In this document: positions 37,187 to 50,777 of the stretch, piece by piece
How positions within the stretch are numbered: position 1 is the first letter of the stretch
How the letters are laid out: each line of letters opens with the position of its first letter
Assembly (NCBI RefSeq): GCF_021155765.1
Contig: NC_060116.1
Span: 13,392,001 to 13,456,000 of the forward strand
Source of the DNA: Diprion similis
Lineage: Eukaryota > Arthropoda > Insecta > Hymenoptera > Diprionidae
Reading direction: 5' to 3'
Length of the DNA: 64,000 nucleotides
Notes under the pieces: generated by a model
What the model was told of the DNA's origin: nothing
The model's input: the letters and a program-made list of their open reading frames with translations, nothing else
Database searches by the model: none
Position numbers and translations under genes: made by a program

Positions 37187-40100
37187 TTAACTTGTATTGC
37201 CATTGAACTGTAATAAACAACCAACTGCTCCAAAGTACCCCTGTAATGATAATATATTCATATAAAATATACATTACATGCTGAAATTTGTCCATCTGAA
37301 CTTCTATGTGCTCACCTCGTGTTCTAAAAACAATGCCTTCATGGTATCCTTTGACCAATATTCCATAGCAGATGCTAACAATTTCATCGAGATTGGGTTT
37401 ACCCTCAAAAAATTACCAACAAATACAACCTGTTGAAATAATAGTAGTGCAATTATGTCAGCTTCCATATACAGACAAATTGAACCTTGATTTAGATTGT
37501 AGGGTCCACATGAAATTTAACGAAATCAGCCAAAAAAGATATAATAATCGATGTGGGGACAAACACATTCAAAAAATACTTAAATACCTACAATTAACGT
37601 CTTTTTGCCATCTGAATTCTCAAGGATAACTGTTTTGAATAATTAGTCGAAGAAAATGTATGCCTAGGTTGGATGGCAGTTAGTAAAAAAAAATAAAAAA
37701 AACGGTATTTCTCCGACATTTTTTACTCTACCCAATATCTCGTAATAAACGATTGAAATTGAAATCCTCGATTATGTAACAGAAATTAATGCCGAGTACA
37801 ATAGAAATTACCCTATCGATTTTTTCATTGACAGCACACATGCGAGCGATGGAGCCGATGTTGTTGGTAATTGTTACAAGCGTGGCACGCGCAAGATCCT
37901 CTTTCGAGACAGCATTTCGTCGTTCCTTGGAATTCATCTGCCCGAAACTGTACACACCGAGAAAACTTGACATACAGTCTACAGTTAGATAAATAGAAGA
38001 TTGAAAGGTCATTAAGCGGGACAGAAATTATTCAGCATAGTATCAGAGAAAGTATAATAATATTGCAGTCTTTGTACACGATGATTGGTTAATGTCAAAA
38101 GCGATAGATGAAGAACAAGATTTTATAATTTATTTTTTCTTTAATTAACAACATACTGACCTGCTGGCAACTAAATCTCCTGGGAGTCCAAAACGGTCGT
38201 AATCTCCACCATAGATATCTTTAATTAATTTGTCTACTCTCGTATGATCTCCTCCAGTCGCAAGATCGATAGCCTCTTCAAAAGTATTACATCCAGTGAG
38301 TAAACAGCACAGACCCAAAAACGTGCCACCACCTAAGCTGGGACACAAAAGAAAAATTGAACCAGAATGAATTTTTTTTTTTTTTTAATAATTGCGTTGG
38401 AGCCAAAAATCTTTGTATGTAATGTTCATTAATGTATAGGGTTCTCAGTAGAAGGTCAATGAATATAGTCACATATAATGACTTTTCGGCCCTCCTCAGA
38501 AAAATGTAATACTCTCACAAAAAAATTTTATGTCTAGTTTACCCGAAACACAGGGTAAAACAATTCAAATTAGACATCACATAGTGAAACATACAGAAAA
38601 CTCATGGCGCCAGTGATATTCCAAATTACATCTTATCCTTTGGAATTACCAAAGTTGTGCCGTATGAAGAATGAGAACCTAATTATTTATCTGGTTCTTT
38701 TGGTGTCACAATTCTTTTAATCTTCTCTAAATTAACCACCAACTAATGTTATAACCTGGTCGTCACGCTGTGAGGAACACTCGGAGTAGAAAAATGTAAT
38801 ACTCCACTTCACATGTTTTTGTGAGAGTATTACATTTTTCTGAGGAGAGCCTCCCCCCAGGGCCGAAACGTCATTATATGTGACTATATTCATTGACCTT
38901 GTACTGAGAACCCTATACGTATTGATGATAGAGTCGACAAAAATTCAACAATGTTCAATAATGCCTTCATAATGATTGGTAATACCTTGTTCCTGATATT
39001 CTTTTATAGTTATTGGGACCATAGACTGCTAATACACTCACACCAGATCCAACGTTAACAACCTGCAAGGGATATAGAATATGTGTGAATGATACTTTTT
39101 TTGAGGTACATAAATTTTTTTGCATTATTGTGGCTGGTACAAAGTGAATAAAAGAAAAATTCCGCACACAGTTCCAATTTGTTTTGACTTACCAAAAACG
39201 GATAAGGATCAGAAAAGTCAAAAGGTACTTTTTGACACCGATTGTCACATGTGGGATGTGACCAGTAATAGCATTCATGGGGATTTGTCATTTCGATGTA
39301 CAACATACCCCTTATCAGACTATCTAGCTCATCAAACTTGGCTAAACTCATATTAACTTCCTGAAATATGTTGAAAACATCGTTAAATTTGGAGTCAATA
39401 ACATTTCCGTCGGAATAATTTAAAACTTACGCGTTTGAAATTTTCTTCAAATTTGAATGCACCTCCGCCGGTAGCACAAACCGTCGTAACCAGATTAGCC
39501 ATTCCTTTTGATTTAGCTAGTGCTAGAAAGTTGCCCATTTCACTAGTAGGAAATCTGATGAAATGTAAAGTACCCCGTCTACCCCTTATGCTGACATTAT
39601 CCATCTGGAAGAAAACACGTAATTGAAATACTTAAAAACTCCTAAGAAATTAAGAATTCTGAAAGCCAGAATTTGAAACAATTATTGCATTCCATTTTGA
39701 GAAATCCTTTAGTAAAAAAAAGACCTTTAGTAAAAACATAAGTCGGATAATAAGAGACTGATTGTACTTGCCTGCAAGTGGGTATCTCGATGGCCAGTTT
39801 TTCCGTAAGATGAATTCTTAACAAGATAACGTCGAATATTTTTCAAGGTTTCTACTTCAGCATCAGCTTCGTCCCTGGTTCTGTCCTTAGGTTCAAAGTA
39901 CACTAATTTAGACAAGGTTCCACCAATATCCATCCCAAACCACGGCATTGCTGTAAATAATGTATAAAACAATTGAGTTGGATGTCCCTGGCTAAAGATA
40001 TATTTTAAATAATCACAAAGCCGTGAGATTATCTACTGACTTCATTCAGTGATTAGCTACTGACATTAACGAAGTTATGGATTTCTAATTGAGTTTTAAT

Positions 40101-43100
40101 TGTATACGACTAGAATTCTGAATATAAAACTAGTTTCATTTTAGTTTGAAAACAATATCAATTACTGGAACAAATTATAAACACGCACAGTTTTTCTCTT
40201 ATCCAATTACTTTATACATTAATTTTTATATGAATGGTGAATAGTTTTTTAAGCAAAATAGTAGCAAAAAGAATCTGAAAAGAAAAAGTGACGATACTAT
40301 TTATACAAAAGTAAAGTTAATGTCAGAAAAATTGAAGTAAGAAATGGCGCTTTGAACATGTAGATTGTGTTACACGAATGAAAGAACTCGGCAGTATCAT
40401 TACGTAAAAAGTACATGAGCACCTAATTACTTTTAATTTGACGTGATTACCTGTTACCAAACCATTAACAGGAGTTTATTATCATAAATGTGCTTTAATA
40501 AGACATTCAACTATTTTTAGCTAAACAATAGAGTTACGAGGTGGTCATGCTTAGTATTAAAATGCAAAATAAAATTCGAATTAGAAGGTGGCTAGTCTAG
40601 GCACACATACAATTCACTGACTCACAGGGTGGTGAGTGGTGCACCAAAGGCTTTGCAGCTGAGCCAGTGCTAGGGTATCCATTCGACGCCATAATCCTAG
40701 CATGTAAGCAATCTTTACAGCTGTGAGGTCCCATTTGTAATTGATAAACAGCTCACCTTGACCTTCTGAGAAGCTGTTCCTTCCGTTACTGAAACACGTT
40801 ATGAATAAGATATCATTGGGTACGGGTATTACTATATGACGAAATTAGGACAAATTCTAATGAATGTGAGAAGGAGGTACAAGCTTTCTACAGCTATAGA
40901 ATATAAAAATACGATTAGATTATTCACTGCTAATGTCAAGAGCATGGTATTTGCATCGGATGATTGTGAAATACAAGAACCAAGTAAATTGGTAGCTTTT
41001 ATATTATCGTTGGAGACATGTTATTTTGTTGATCTCATCAAATTAGGGTCGTGGTTAGTGACAGTAGGTGCAGTTAAAATTATGATTAATTTGAAACAGT
41101 GATTACACGTGAATTAGTCACCAAATTTTTAACCTTGGAAGTAGTTGAAACCTTGAGTACGCTGTCTACGTCACACAACAATTTCAGGATATTTTACGAT
41201 TAGATAAGATACTGTACGTTTGCACAGATATATGGTGCGTAAATAAATCACTACTTAATCGAATCTGACCTCCCACATATAGAATATTAGCAGGAACGAA
41301 ACTACGATAACTTTGGCTGGAAGCAAATGTGGTTAACGAGGTTTTATTCAGCTGAAACTGATCAGTCCCGAGTATTGTGAACATTTTTATGCACGGAAGG
41401 CTCCTGGTGTCATACTCACTGAGCTCAGGCGTGTACAACAGGTCAAAGATCAGACATGTTACGTAAAGTAAATTTTAATTATGCATACTATACGCAAATA
41501 CGAACACGCACGCTGTAAGCGAAGTGCGCAGGGTTTAATGTACAAAGTAAACGACCGTGGCAATAAGCATGAAAAATGTTAGCAAAAAATTGTATCTACC
41601 TTGAAGGTTACATCAAAATATTATTACACGTTATTTTCTAATAGAGATTAATACACGGTGGCCACTGGCTAGGTAAATTTTTAATTAGACTGGGAATTTT
41701 ATGGCGGTGTATTGGGAGAAGAAGGAATAAAGTTTGTTTTTCTAAAAATAAAACTATGAACAATTATTTTTTCATGTGCTCGGTACAATGACCATTGAAT
41801 AGATCATGAATGTGTTTCTGAATATCGATTGAATCAGAGCTTCATTAATTAAATATTCGCATTGGCAATATTAGTTTGATTTTTACTCAGGGAAAAATTA
41901 TAATTTGGCCAGGGAAAGTAAGGGGAAAGTTAGGGGATATTTTCAGCTACTTTTAGTGGTCACCATGTAATATGATTACACAAATTTATATATTGCGTGC
42001 AAAAATTTTCTTTGAAAAAAATCTTAATGGTAGTTTCAATTAGTTCCAGGTTTGAGTTAATAAACCTGTGATTGATCGAGTGCAAAGCTATTTCCGTACA
42101 TGTAATAATTCAGATAAAATGGTGTGTGACTGTACTCTGGGTACACTTTTGAAAATCACTCAACAATCTCATATATTGAATGTTGCTCATATACTGTTTG
42201 CTTGAATATTTTCAATGAAATTAAACTTAAGTTTGAATGTTACATTGAAAAACTGATGCACATTGAAAAATTATTGAATAAAATAATACCACAATTAACG
42301 TATATGCTAAAATCACAATGGACAATGAAAATATTTTTTCCGAAGACTGGACGGGATGAAAATAATTTGAACAGTAATTGTGTACCACTAAAAAATTAGT
42401 ACTACTCAACTCACAATCTAGGGAAGATATGTTCTATCTTGTCAATCAACAACGATACTCCCATTCGCCGCATTCAACAACCGTTACAAGGAATGAAGTA
42501 TTTTATATATAAGCCAGACGTTTGAAATTTAAATCAGCTAGATTATATATTTATACCTCATTCGAAGTTAGTCTGAGAAAAATACACAGTTCAAAGCAAA
42601 CTGAAAACCTTGATCCACTAGAGCCAGTCTCACTTGACTATGAATATAGATGCATATTATATTTAAAGGTCGACAGAAGGATTCAACAGGCAATGGATCA
42701 CCAGCTTCTGATAACAGATAAGGTATTATCTTTCGTCAAATTCTTTTTTGGACTATTGGTTCAATAAAATTTTGAATTATGAGCGGTCGAATTGCCACTA
42801 GAGTACAAATTTTGGATTTGAATTATGCAACTCTAATGTGAATTATATGATAATGTGAATGATGCTTGATGTACGTCACTAAACGTTTCTATTAGAAGAA
42901 ATAAAATCGTATATGGTTTGAAAATTTTGGTCATTGAAGGTAAACTTTCGAAGACAACTATTTGATAATTACAATTAATCGATTAATAATTAGGGATAAA
43001 AAAAAAATCAAATAACAACTATTCCAGTAATAAGTATGAATTATTATTTATTTGATATAACGCGAGAATTAATTAGAAATTAGGAATAACGATTAACGCA

Positions 43101-43474
43101 TGTCAATTATGAATAAGTAAACAATAATGATTTGTCCAAACATGTTCCGAGCGTAGTGATATGCATATGTTGGATTATTTACTTGTTAACACGACGTACG
43201 CGTGATGTGTGTACTCTAGTACGGCTAGTACTCAAAGAATGCACTGATAACCGTAAAAGTTTGGTGAGTATCGGGGTACTAAGCTTGTCGTAATACAAAT
43301 GTTACTGAAACTGGAGTTTCTCTTACCGGAACACATTTTGTGAAACGGGGGAATATATCGTAGAGGTGTAGTACGGCATGCGACAATGAGAATTTCCTTA
43401 TGAGTAGGTATTATGTCGTCGTATTCCAAGTTCGTAAATTTCATCATCTGTTCCGAAAATTTCACCGATTTCAT
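37187..43474 (-). CDS. PANK: Pantothenate kinase (fumble/PANK type)
   Basis: Coding exons in order of transcription: 43474-43327, 39950-39772, 39604-39431, 39360-39193, 39062-38986, 38337-38161, 37947-37812, 37429-37316 and 37240-37187. The long form is 408 residues; if translation starts at the internal ATG 39948 it is 358. The enzyme phosphorylates pantothenate with ATP, the first and controlling step of coenzyme A synthesis. Seen: [10 protein letters not shown] (phosphate-binding), [14 protein letters not shown] with the catalytic Glu (112 in the short form), [42 protein letters not shown] and [20 protein letters not shown]. The first exon joins in phase (TCC G + CA ATG) but its 49 residues match nothing I know. 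The second intron (39771-39605) begins with GC, not GT. Intron 38985-38338 contains an inverted-repeat element. The core is certain, the first exon less so. Confidence 0.95.
38434..38918. mobile_element. Non-autonomous inverted-repeat element (MITE/foldback-like)
   Basis: Left arm 38434-38525 and right arm 38816-38918 are inverted copies, about 90-100 bp each and near-identical. Both begin GTATAGGGTTCTCAGTA and include CAATGAATATAGTCACATA and AGAAAAATGTAATACTCTC; the right arm has an extra 13 bp rich in G/C after GGCCC. A further partial inverted copy of the AAAATGTAATACTC motif lies inside at about 38787-38805, so the right half alone can fold as a hairpin. Similarity may extend about 8-10 bp beyond each end. 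There is no coding sequence and no clear target-site duplication, so the superfamily is unknown. It lies in a pantothenate kinase intron; without it that intron would be about 160 bp, like its neighbours. Confidence 0.85.
40757..40788 (-). other. Candidate 32-nt alternative exon of pantothenate kinase
   Basis: On the minus strand an acceptor (GTGTTTCAG) and a donor (CAAG|GTGAGC) bracket 32 bases within the first 3.4-kb intron. Inserting it after the 43474-43327 exon would shift the frame before the kinase core, but the kinase could still start at its internal ATG 39948. After an exon ending in phase 2 it would read in frame into that core. No partner of that phase was found. Confidence 0.25.
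41420..41560 (-). other. Possible alternative 5' UTR exon of pantothenate kinase
   Basis: A strong donor (GAGCTCA|GTGAGTATG) ends a candidate exon at 41420 on the minus strand. Spliced to the acceptor at 39951 it would leave ATG 39948 as the start. Frames through it have stops or no ATG, so it would be noncoding. The 5' end given is nominal. Confidence 0.2.
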
Positions 43475-44992
43475 CTATCGAAACTCGACATGTGCGTATG
43501 GTCCGCACAAAAGTGTGTGCGTGGTTAACGTATCACATACGTGCACCTGCGCCGTGCCAAAGGTCGTAACGGCACTGCATGAGTTACATACATACGACGT
43601 GTCGATCAACGCTGTGCAATTCTCAAACGTATTTTGATAGAGGATTCAGTGTGCTCATGATTGGTTGACGGCCAGTCACCAGATCGCCGGATCTCTATCT
43701 GCCAATAGCGAATTGATTGAGAATACTTAACGCGACGTGCCTGCTCTGGCGACCATTAAAATTCACACGAATATACGAGGCGTGCGAGATACAGAGTGCC
43801 AAAATCAGCTGCGTGCGCATCACTAGCGGAACGCGTGATTTACGAGGCATGCGCACATCGCGCACTCGCCGGCACCTTATTCGCAACGCAATCTTTAAAC
43901 TTTAGAACTGGAGGTCGCATTATTTTTTATTTTTTTTTACTATGATTTAAAGAAAATCCCACCCTATGCCACTCGTAATCAATTTTCATTATTCCATATC
44001 AGTGCAAGATATTTCGTCACTGGTCTCATGATGTTATTATTAACTCAGCAGTTTGCAATTACAACGAAAAATAATTCAACATATTCTTAGAGAAGGGAAA
44101 AATTTCTTTGTTAATCTGGGTTAATTTTTTTAGTTTTTTTCGAATTCTACTCTTCTATTTCCGTCAAGAGTTACCAAATTTTGTCGCAGATTTGGAAGAT
44201 TGTTTTCTTCTTTGTTTGAAATATTTGAAACTGTACCTGCATATTACGATTACAAAACTATAATTGACAAAACACAAAACCAGCGATTGTCTTGTTTTAT
44301 AACGTATTCCATTTTATAATCTTGTATCATTCGTGTGATTTTTGAGGGGTAAACTATATATTATTACAGATATGTATACACAACAAGGCATTCATGTTCT
44401 TGAGACTACCTATAATTATGCAAAAGTCAAAATATCGGTCATCATTTTATTGAAAAAAATAAATATGATTAAGTAAGACACATGATGCATGTGTGATCCT
44501 TCCAATTATCAATGTAGACATTAATGTGAATAATTCGATTCACAGTATGCCAGTGGAGAAATTAAGAAGCATTCTTATCCGTGAACTTGGATGTAAGATC
44601 ATTAGACTATGTGTAATATTAAATGAATTGTAATCCAAGTTACCAATATCAAGGATCTGAAATTTTTTGTTCACCTTTTAGTGTACAACTCCTTCACAAT
44701 TTATTAGCTTAGTAGTTTGTTTCGATATATTCCCATAATATGCCTAAACACCATCTATTGACCGTACAAATTGACTTGTACATAACTGGAAAACTTTTGA
44801 CTATCCATTTGGTATACCTATACGTACACATATCCTTACGAGTACCCATTAAACACAAGTTATGATCATTACAGGTATTTATTTGAATTTATGAGGAGTA
44901 AATTTAATTCTATAATGGGACGATATAGTGTCCTCATTCGAATAGCAGAGGCCCAGAAATTTTCAAACTAGTCATATTCTTATGACAAAAAT
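43475..44992. other. Spacer: pantothenate kinase promoter side and MORN4 3' UTR
   Basis: About 43.48-43.9 kb is richer in CG dinucleotides than its surroundings and is the likely promoter of the long pantothenate kinase transcript. The rest is AT-rich and probably MORN4 3' UTR. No gene recognised. Confidence 0.5.
44446..44451 (-). terminator. Candidate polyadenylation signal AATAAA (minus strand), MORN4
   Basis: TTTATT on the plus strand, about 540 bases after the MORN4 stop. Other AT-rich signals may be used instead. Confidence 0.35.
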
Positions 44993-45915
<923 letters not shown>

Positions 45916-46652
45916 TGTATCGGCACACTAAACACATTAAATGTGGCTTCCACAAGTAATCCAATTACTCCAGATCAATGCCTGATTCAATTACGTATAG
46001 TTGGCGCAGATTGGTATTTTATATATTCTGTACCTATGAAGTTTTATTTAAAATTGTAAAGAAATATAACAAAAACACATATCTATCGTTTATCCATGCC
46101 AACTGATTCAAACCGTAAGAAATAGATACTTTATTAACTGATATAATAAACGCATGCTTGAGAATAATCTCAAATTTTCAGAAATCACATCATTTATTTA
46201 CATACGTACACTTAATAGGATATTTGTGAATTCGACAAGTGCACATATTCCATAACTTTAGCAAGTACCTACTGCCATCAAGTTCTCTTCAACATTCTGT
46301 ACAACCTTGATGTTTAAAAATAAGACAGTATCAACACTTTTTTATTATTAAAAACTTCTGGACGTTTCAACAATACTTCAAATTTAAAGTAGTCCAGTTA
46401 AATATGCAACAGAGAATCACTTTGATTTGCGGTTTTTAAAATAAATAAAAATTATTATGTGATAGGTCTCTCGCTTGTGCCTTGCGAACTGAAGGACAAT
46501 CGAAGGTAACATTGGATACTATAGTACAGACCAATATCGACAGGATTTACCAAAAATAAAAGACAGTAACGGCAGTCAGTGTCTGAAATGACATATTGGC
46601 ACCAGCGATCGAAGTAAAGGTCCGCAGTGAAAATTCACCTGAAAAAGCAATT
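45916..46652. other. Spacer between MORN4 and MMS19
   Basis: AT-rich; the MORN4 promoter is expected in the part nearest 45.9 kb and the end of the MMS19 transcript near 46.65 kb. Nothing else seen. Confidence 0.5.
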
Positions 46653-46658
46653 TTTATT
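46653..46658 (-). terminator. Polyadenylation signal AATAAA (minus strand), MMS19
   Basis: TTTATT on the plus strand, about 115 bases after the MMS19 stop codon. Confidence 0.5.
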
Positions 46659-46770
46659 GCATTCTACCTAGACTATTCAGGCAGAGTTCAATTTTCTTTT
46701 CTTAAATTCATTTCTGTAAATGAAACTAAAATCATTAATTGAAAGTTCAGCTATTTCGTCTCAGTTAAGA

Positions 46771-49700
46771 TTATTTCGGTTCTCCTGGCGCCCCGACAAG
46801 ATACCAGCGAGTTCTTGCTTTCACAGCAACTGATCTGACCAAACGTTTTCGATCGTCGATCGCTACAGCTAATCGCTCCAAGACATCCGTTTTAAAAGGA
46901 AGAATCAAGACAGTCGGATAATGCGCATAACGCAACAAGCATTCCAATGCAGCGGTTCTGACTTTCTGAAAAATAAAACGATAGTCGAATTTGAAACCTA
47001 GCATGTATTTCAGGTAAAACTGTATACTTGTGTTCACGGTGAGGTACTCCCATGAAGGCCATTAGAATGAGATCGAATTTTTTTCTCTTAAAATTTAAGT
47101 ACACTTATGAAAATTTTCTGCGATCAGTATTACCATTTCCCTACGTATCGTCAAACTCAGGAATTTGGGAATAAAGTGTTGTGCTTGCTCATGAAAGATC
47201 TTGTGTCTTGTGTCAAGCAGAACTTTCAAGGTCACTAGTGTCGACAGTATTAGCTCTGAGTTGTCTAGTGCGATGGATTCAATTAGCAGTGGGATGAGCT
47301 TCAAAATAAATCATTTAAACACATTAAAATAACAGTATGACATATTGCTAGTGTAAATTCACCAATTATCATATGTGTGATAAATTGACAAACTCTATAT
47401 CATTATTGTTATTTTAAAATTAAATAAAATATACATTACCGGCTCTAAATGCATGAGTAATAACTCCATTGGAACTTGTTCGATTAAATGTGTTAGAGCC
47501 ATTAGGTAATTTTGTCTTGATTGTGCATCAAAGTCCTTGTTTTTTTGAATGATATTTTGAAATATCCTCTGTTTGTAGAATAATTTAACATTGCAGAAGT
47601 TCTCCTCAGTCACAGTATCCTCAAACCTATCAGATAGAGTTTTAAAACCGTTCGCAACACTATGTCCCATTTCCAAGTCCTTCAACAAATTTATGTGCTG
47701 CAAGAAACAAGATTTTGATTAGTACATACTTTTCATTCGCTACATAGAAAATGTGGAATATATCTGATGACATAACGTGGTACAAAGCCAAGTTCAATTA
47801 TGTCTCCTTTTACTTACAAAATCGAGATACTCTTGAGAATTTTGGCTTCCTTTGACAACCAAAGCTTTTGTTAGCCAGGTATTCAATGTGATGGCTGATT
47901 CTTTAAGCTCGGTATTCGAACCGTGTTCCAAAATGCTTTTGATACAGTCCCGCAGCATATTTAAAACTATTAGGAAATTTTTGTCTTCGTTTTGTTTATT
48001 TATCAATACTGATATCAATTTACTTGATACTTGTTTAGAACTTGAATTGACGCTGTTGATTGCAAGGTGTAATAGATTTTTCAACAAGTTGACCTTATTT
48101 GCAATGTCAACATTTCTTTGCAATGGTGTTAAAAGTCCTTCCAATACAATCACATTGCTTTCGGAAAGTTTTTCACTAAGAATCGAAACGTATTTATTTA
48201 CAATTTGTTGTTGATCCTTCACATCCAATTTCCTCACTATAGATCGACAAATTGAAGCAATTAAATTTAATTTCTGTGTGGAGCAGCCACTTGTATCTGC
48301 TGACACCAATAACTCAACAATATTACAATTTTTATACAAAAAATTTGGTATACTGAAAGTATCACTTCTCCCAGCTACAAGTTTTCGCAAACAAGACAAT
48401 GCTGGGATACTCTTTTCTAATTTGTTAGACGTAGCCACCACTACTACATTAGGTAAAATTTGCAGACCCAATTCTGGTATTTTTGCTACAGCACATAAGG
48501 CTTGCAATCGGTGGGTAAAAACTGTGTTATCCATGTTTGCTGAAAGTAATTTTAATTTATTAGTCTTGACCAACTGAAGAAATTAATTAAGAAAAGAGGT
48601 GCATGTGAATTTTCCAATGAATATCTCAAGCTTACAGTCGTTGATAGCTAGTTGGTTCATAACGATACCCAGAATTTCGTCTGGATAAATTTTAGCAAAA
48701 GTTGAGAGACATATGTGGCATGTATTCTTTAGTTCATTATTTCCATCATCTACTGCCACACAAATTTTCTCATAGAGAACTTTCCTGGCTACGTCATTCA
48801 ACGACGACTTCAGTATTGTCAATCCAGAGAGAGTCTTTAATTTTAACTCAATATTATCAGTATTTAAAGCATTCAAGTACAATGTTGGTATATCTGTCCA
48901 AGCAAGTTCGGGCACACCTGTAAAATTCAGTAACAGGAGATTAAAAATTGGTTATTTTTATTTTATCAGTGTGAGGTGAGCTGAATGCATTGACATACTA
49001 TTTATTATAAATCTCTGCTCTTCGCATATTGCCATCAAGTTATTCAAACTTTCTGTTAAAGTAACTCTATCCGAGTAAGAAGTCTTCGTTGAATATTGAC
49101 CAAGGCACAATGGTATAAAGGTTTTCAAAACTTGGGCACAAGCTAATTTATCTGCCTTAGCAACTGCTTCCAACAATTTTTCAGCCGGCCAATAAAGACT
49201 CAATTGAACGTCACACAGTGATGATTTTGTGTCTGTGATAACTTTTTCGATGAAACTGACTCGTAATGTATCATCTGTGGACAACACTTTAACTAAGTCG
49301 GTTATGGTTTCTAATCCAGCATTCCTCATCTCAGTGTCCCCGCCTGGGAAGACTTCTTTTCGTAAAATTGGCCACAATTCATCAAGGTGTGATCGTAGTC
49401 CTGAGGCTCCGTAGGTAGAAGAACCTTTGCGTAGAAGATACAATGAATCTAGTTTTGCTAGTCTTAAGCTTGAGTCTAATCTCTCGATTATGAGAGGTAT
49501 ACAAAATTCGGCAAATTCTGGACAGGCATAAAGGCAAGGTGCTAGGGCGTACGCCAAATCATCACGAGTAACTGTTTGAGCTTCTGACGCAGACTGTAAA
49601 ATTGATTGAAAAATTTACAAGATGAAAGAATGTCGGATAATCAGAAAACAGATAGAATTTTAAATCAACGGGAAATTCCATGATCAGGCCTACTTACGGA

Positions 49701-50777
49701 ATTGAAATCAACTGGGAAATAGCAAGCAATAACGTCAAACATTTCCTCCGTCAAATGGCCCAATGGAAATTCTTGAATAAAATTTGGGAGCATATCGAAT
49801 AATAGCATCAAATTTCTTGGATCTCGTTCACCGTCTATAGATGAAATTACTCCATATATAAAATCAGGCCCCATGGAACGCAAGTCATCTATTCTGTTTT
49901 GTAAGAGACTTTGGAATATCAAATATATCAACTTCCGAATAGGCTGCAGTTGTGACTGACAATGTACATGCTGAAACATGACATTCAACAACCTAGGAGG
50001 TGAATCTTGGGGTAAACGACTCATTTGAACCTGTAACATTTTGAAAGTAATCAAACTTAGTCATCGCTGATTTATATTGTGGATTATAAAGGAAAATTGA
50101 TGCCTGAAAACTGATATTTAGTTTAAACCGTAATATTAAATATAAGAACTTACGATGGTCAGGATACCCTGTAAAACGGATGGAATAACTTCATGCTGAT
50201 CCTTCATCCGATCACAATAAAAGGTTGTGATAAAATGTAACTCATTTTCGTTTAAAAAATCTTTCGACAAGTGCTTAAGCGTTGTTGACAACGCAAGCGT
50301 TCCCTGAGCCCTCGAAGTAACATTTTTGTCAGTGAGAAACGGAGCGAGTTCCTCAACGAAATTCAAAAGCTTCAATTTTCCATATTCGATGTCTGAAAAC
50401 AAAAAAGGAAGATTAATCGATCTTAGAGTAGACAGTTCGTGGATGAAAACATAGGGTTTGATCGACGGATAATCTTTTACTGAAGAAAAAATGTAGGACC
50501 ATAGAAAAATTGAAAATTCATATCAGATAATGATTTTGAAAATGTTGATAGAATATATATTCCGAAACGAAGAGAGGGCGATAGAGACAGAAGATAACCT
50601 CAGTCCCAACAAGTTTGTTTTACCTGATATTTCAAGGTCAGTAGGCGCGTCATTAGTCGAGTAATTATGATAATGCATACCTGAGGCTATATCTTGACAT
50701 TCCTTAATCAAGTCGCTATCGTTTTTTAAAGCTGCCGATAACTTCTCGGCGAGTGAGGAGCTTGTTGAAACCTCCAT
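46771..50777 (-). CDS. MMS19: MMS19, cytosolic iron-sulfur cluster targeting protein
   Basis: Nine coding exons: 50777-50681, 50392-50154, 50030-49698, 49593-48999, 48917-48636, 48539-47818, 47697-47440, 47298-47134 and 46965-46771, giving 961 residues against about 1030 in human. MMS19 is the HEAT-repeat scaffold of the CIA targeting complex that delivers Fe-S clusters to DNA polymerases, helicases (XPD) and other nuclear enzymes. Matches to the family: DQHEVIPSVLQG, GPDFIYGVISSIDGERDPRN, EMFDVIACYFPVDF, KLDSLYLL, REVFPGGDTEMRNAGLE, and the very C-terminal LPFKTDVLERLAVAIDDRKR followed by LVRSVAVKARTRWYLVG, which is the most conserved block. For exon 6 the acceptor at 48540 was chosen: the AG about 25 bases upstream would put a stop in frame. 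The start codon faces the UBTD gene 976 bp away. Confidence 0.96.

Noticed and set aside
39120-39356. Plus-strand frame of 78 codons over the pantothenate kinase exon
   Set aside because: It is the antisense shadow of the real exon at 39360-39193.
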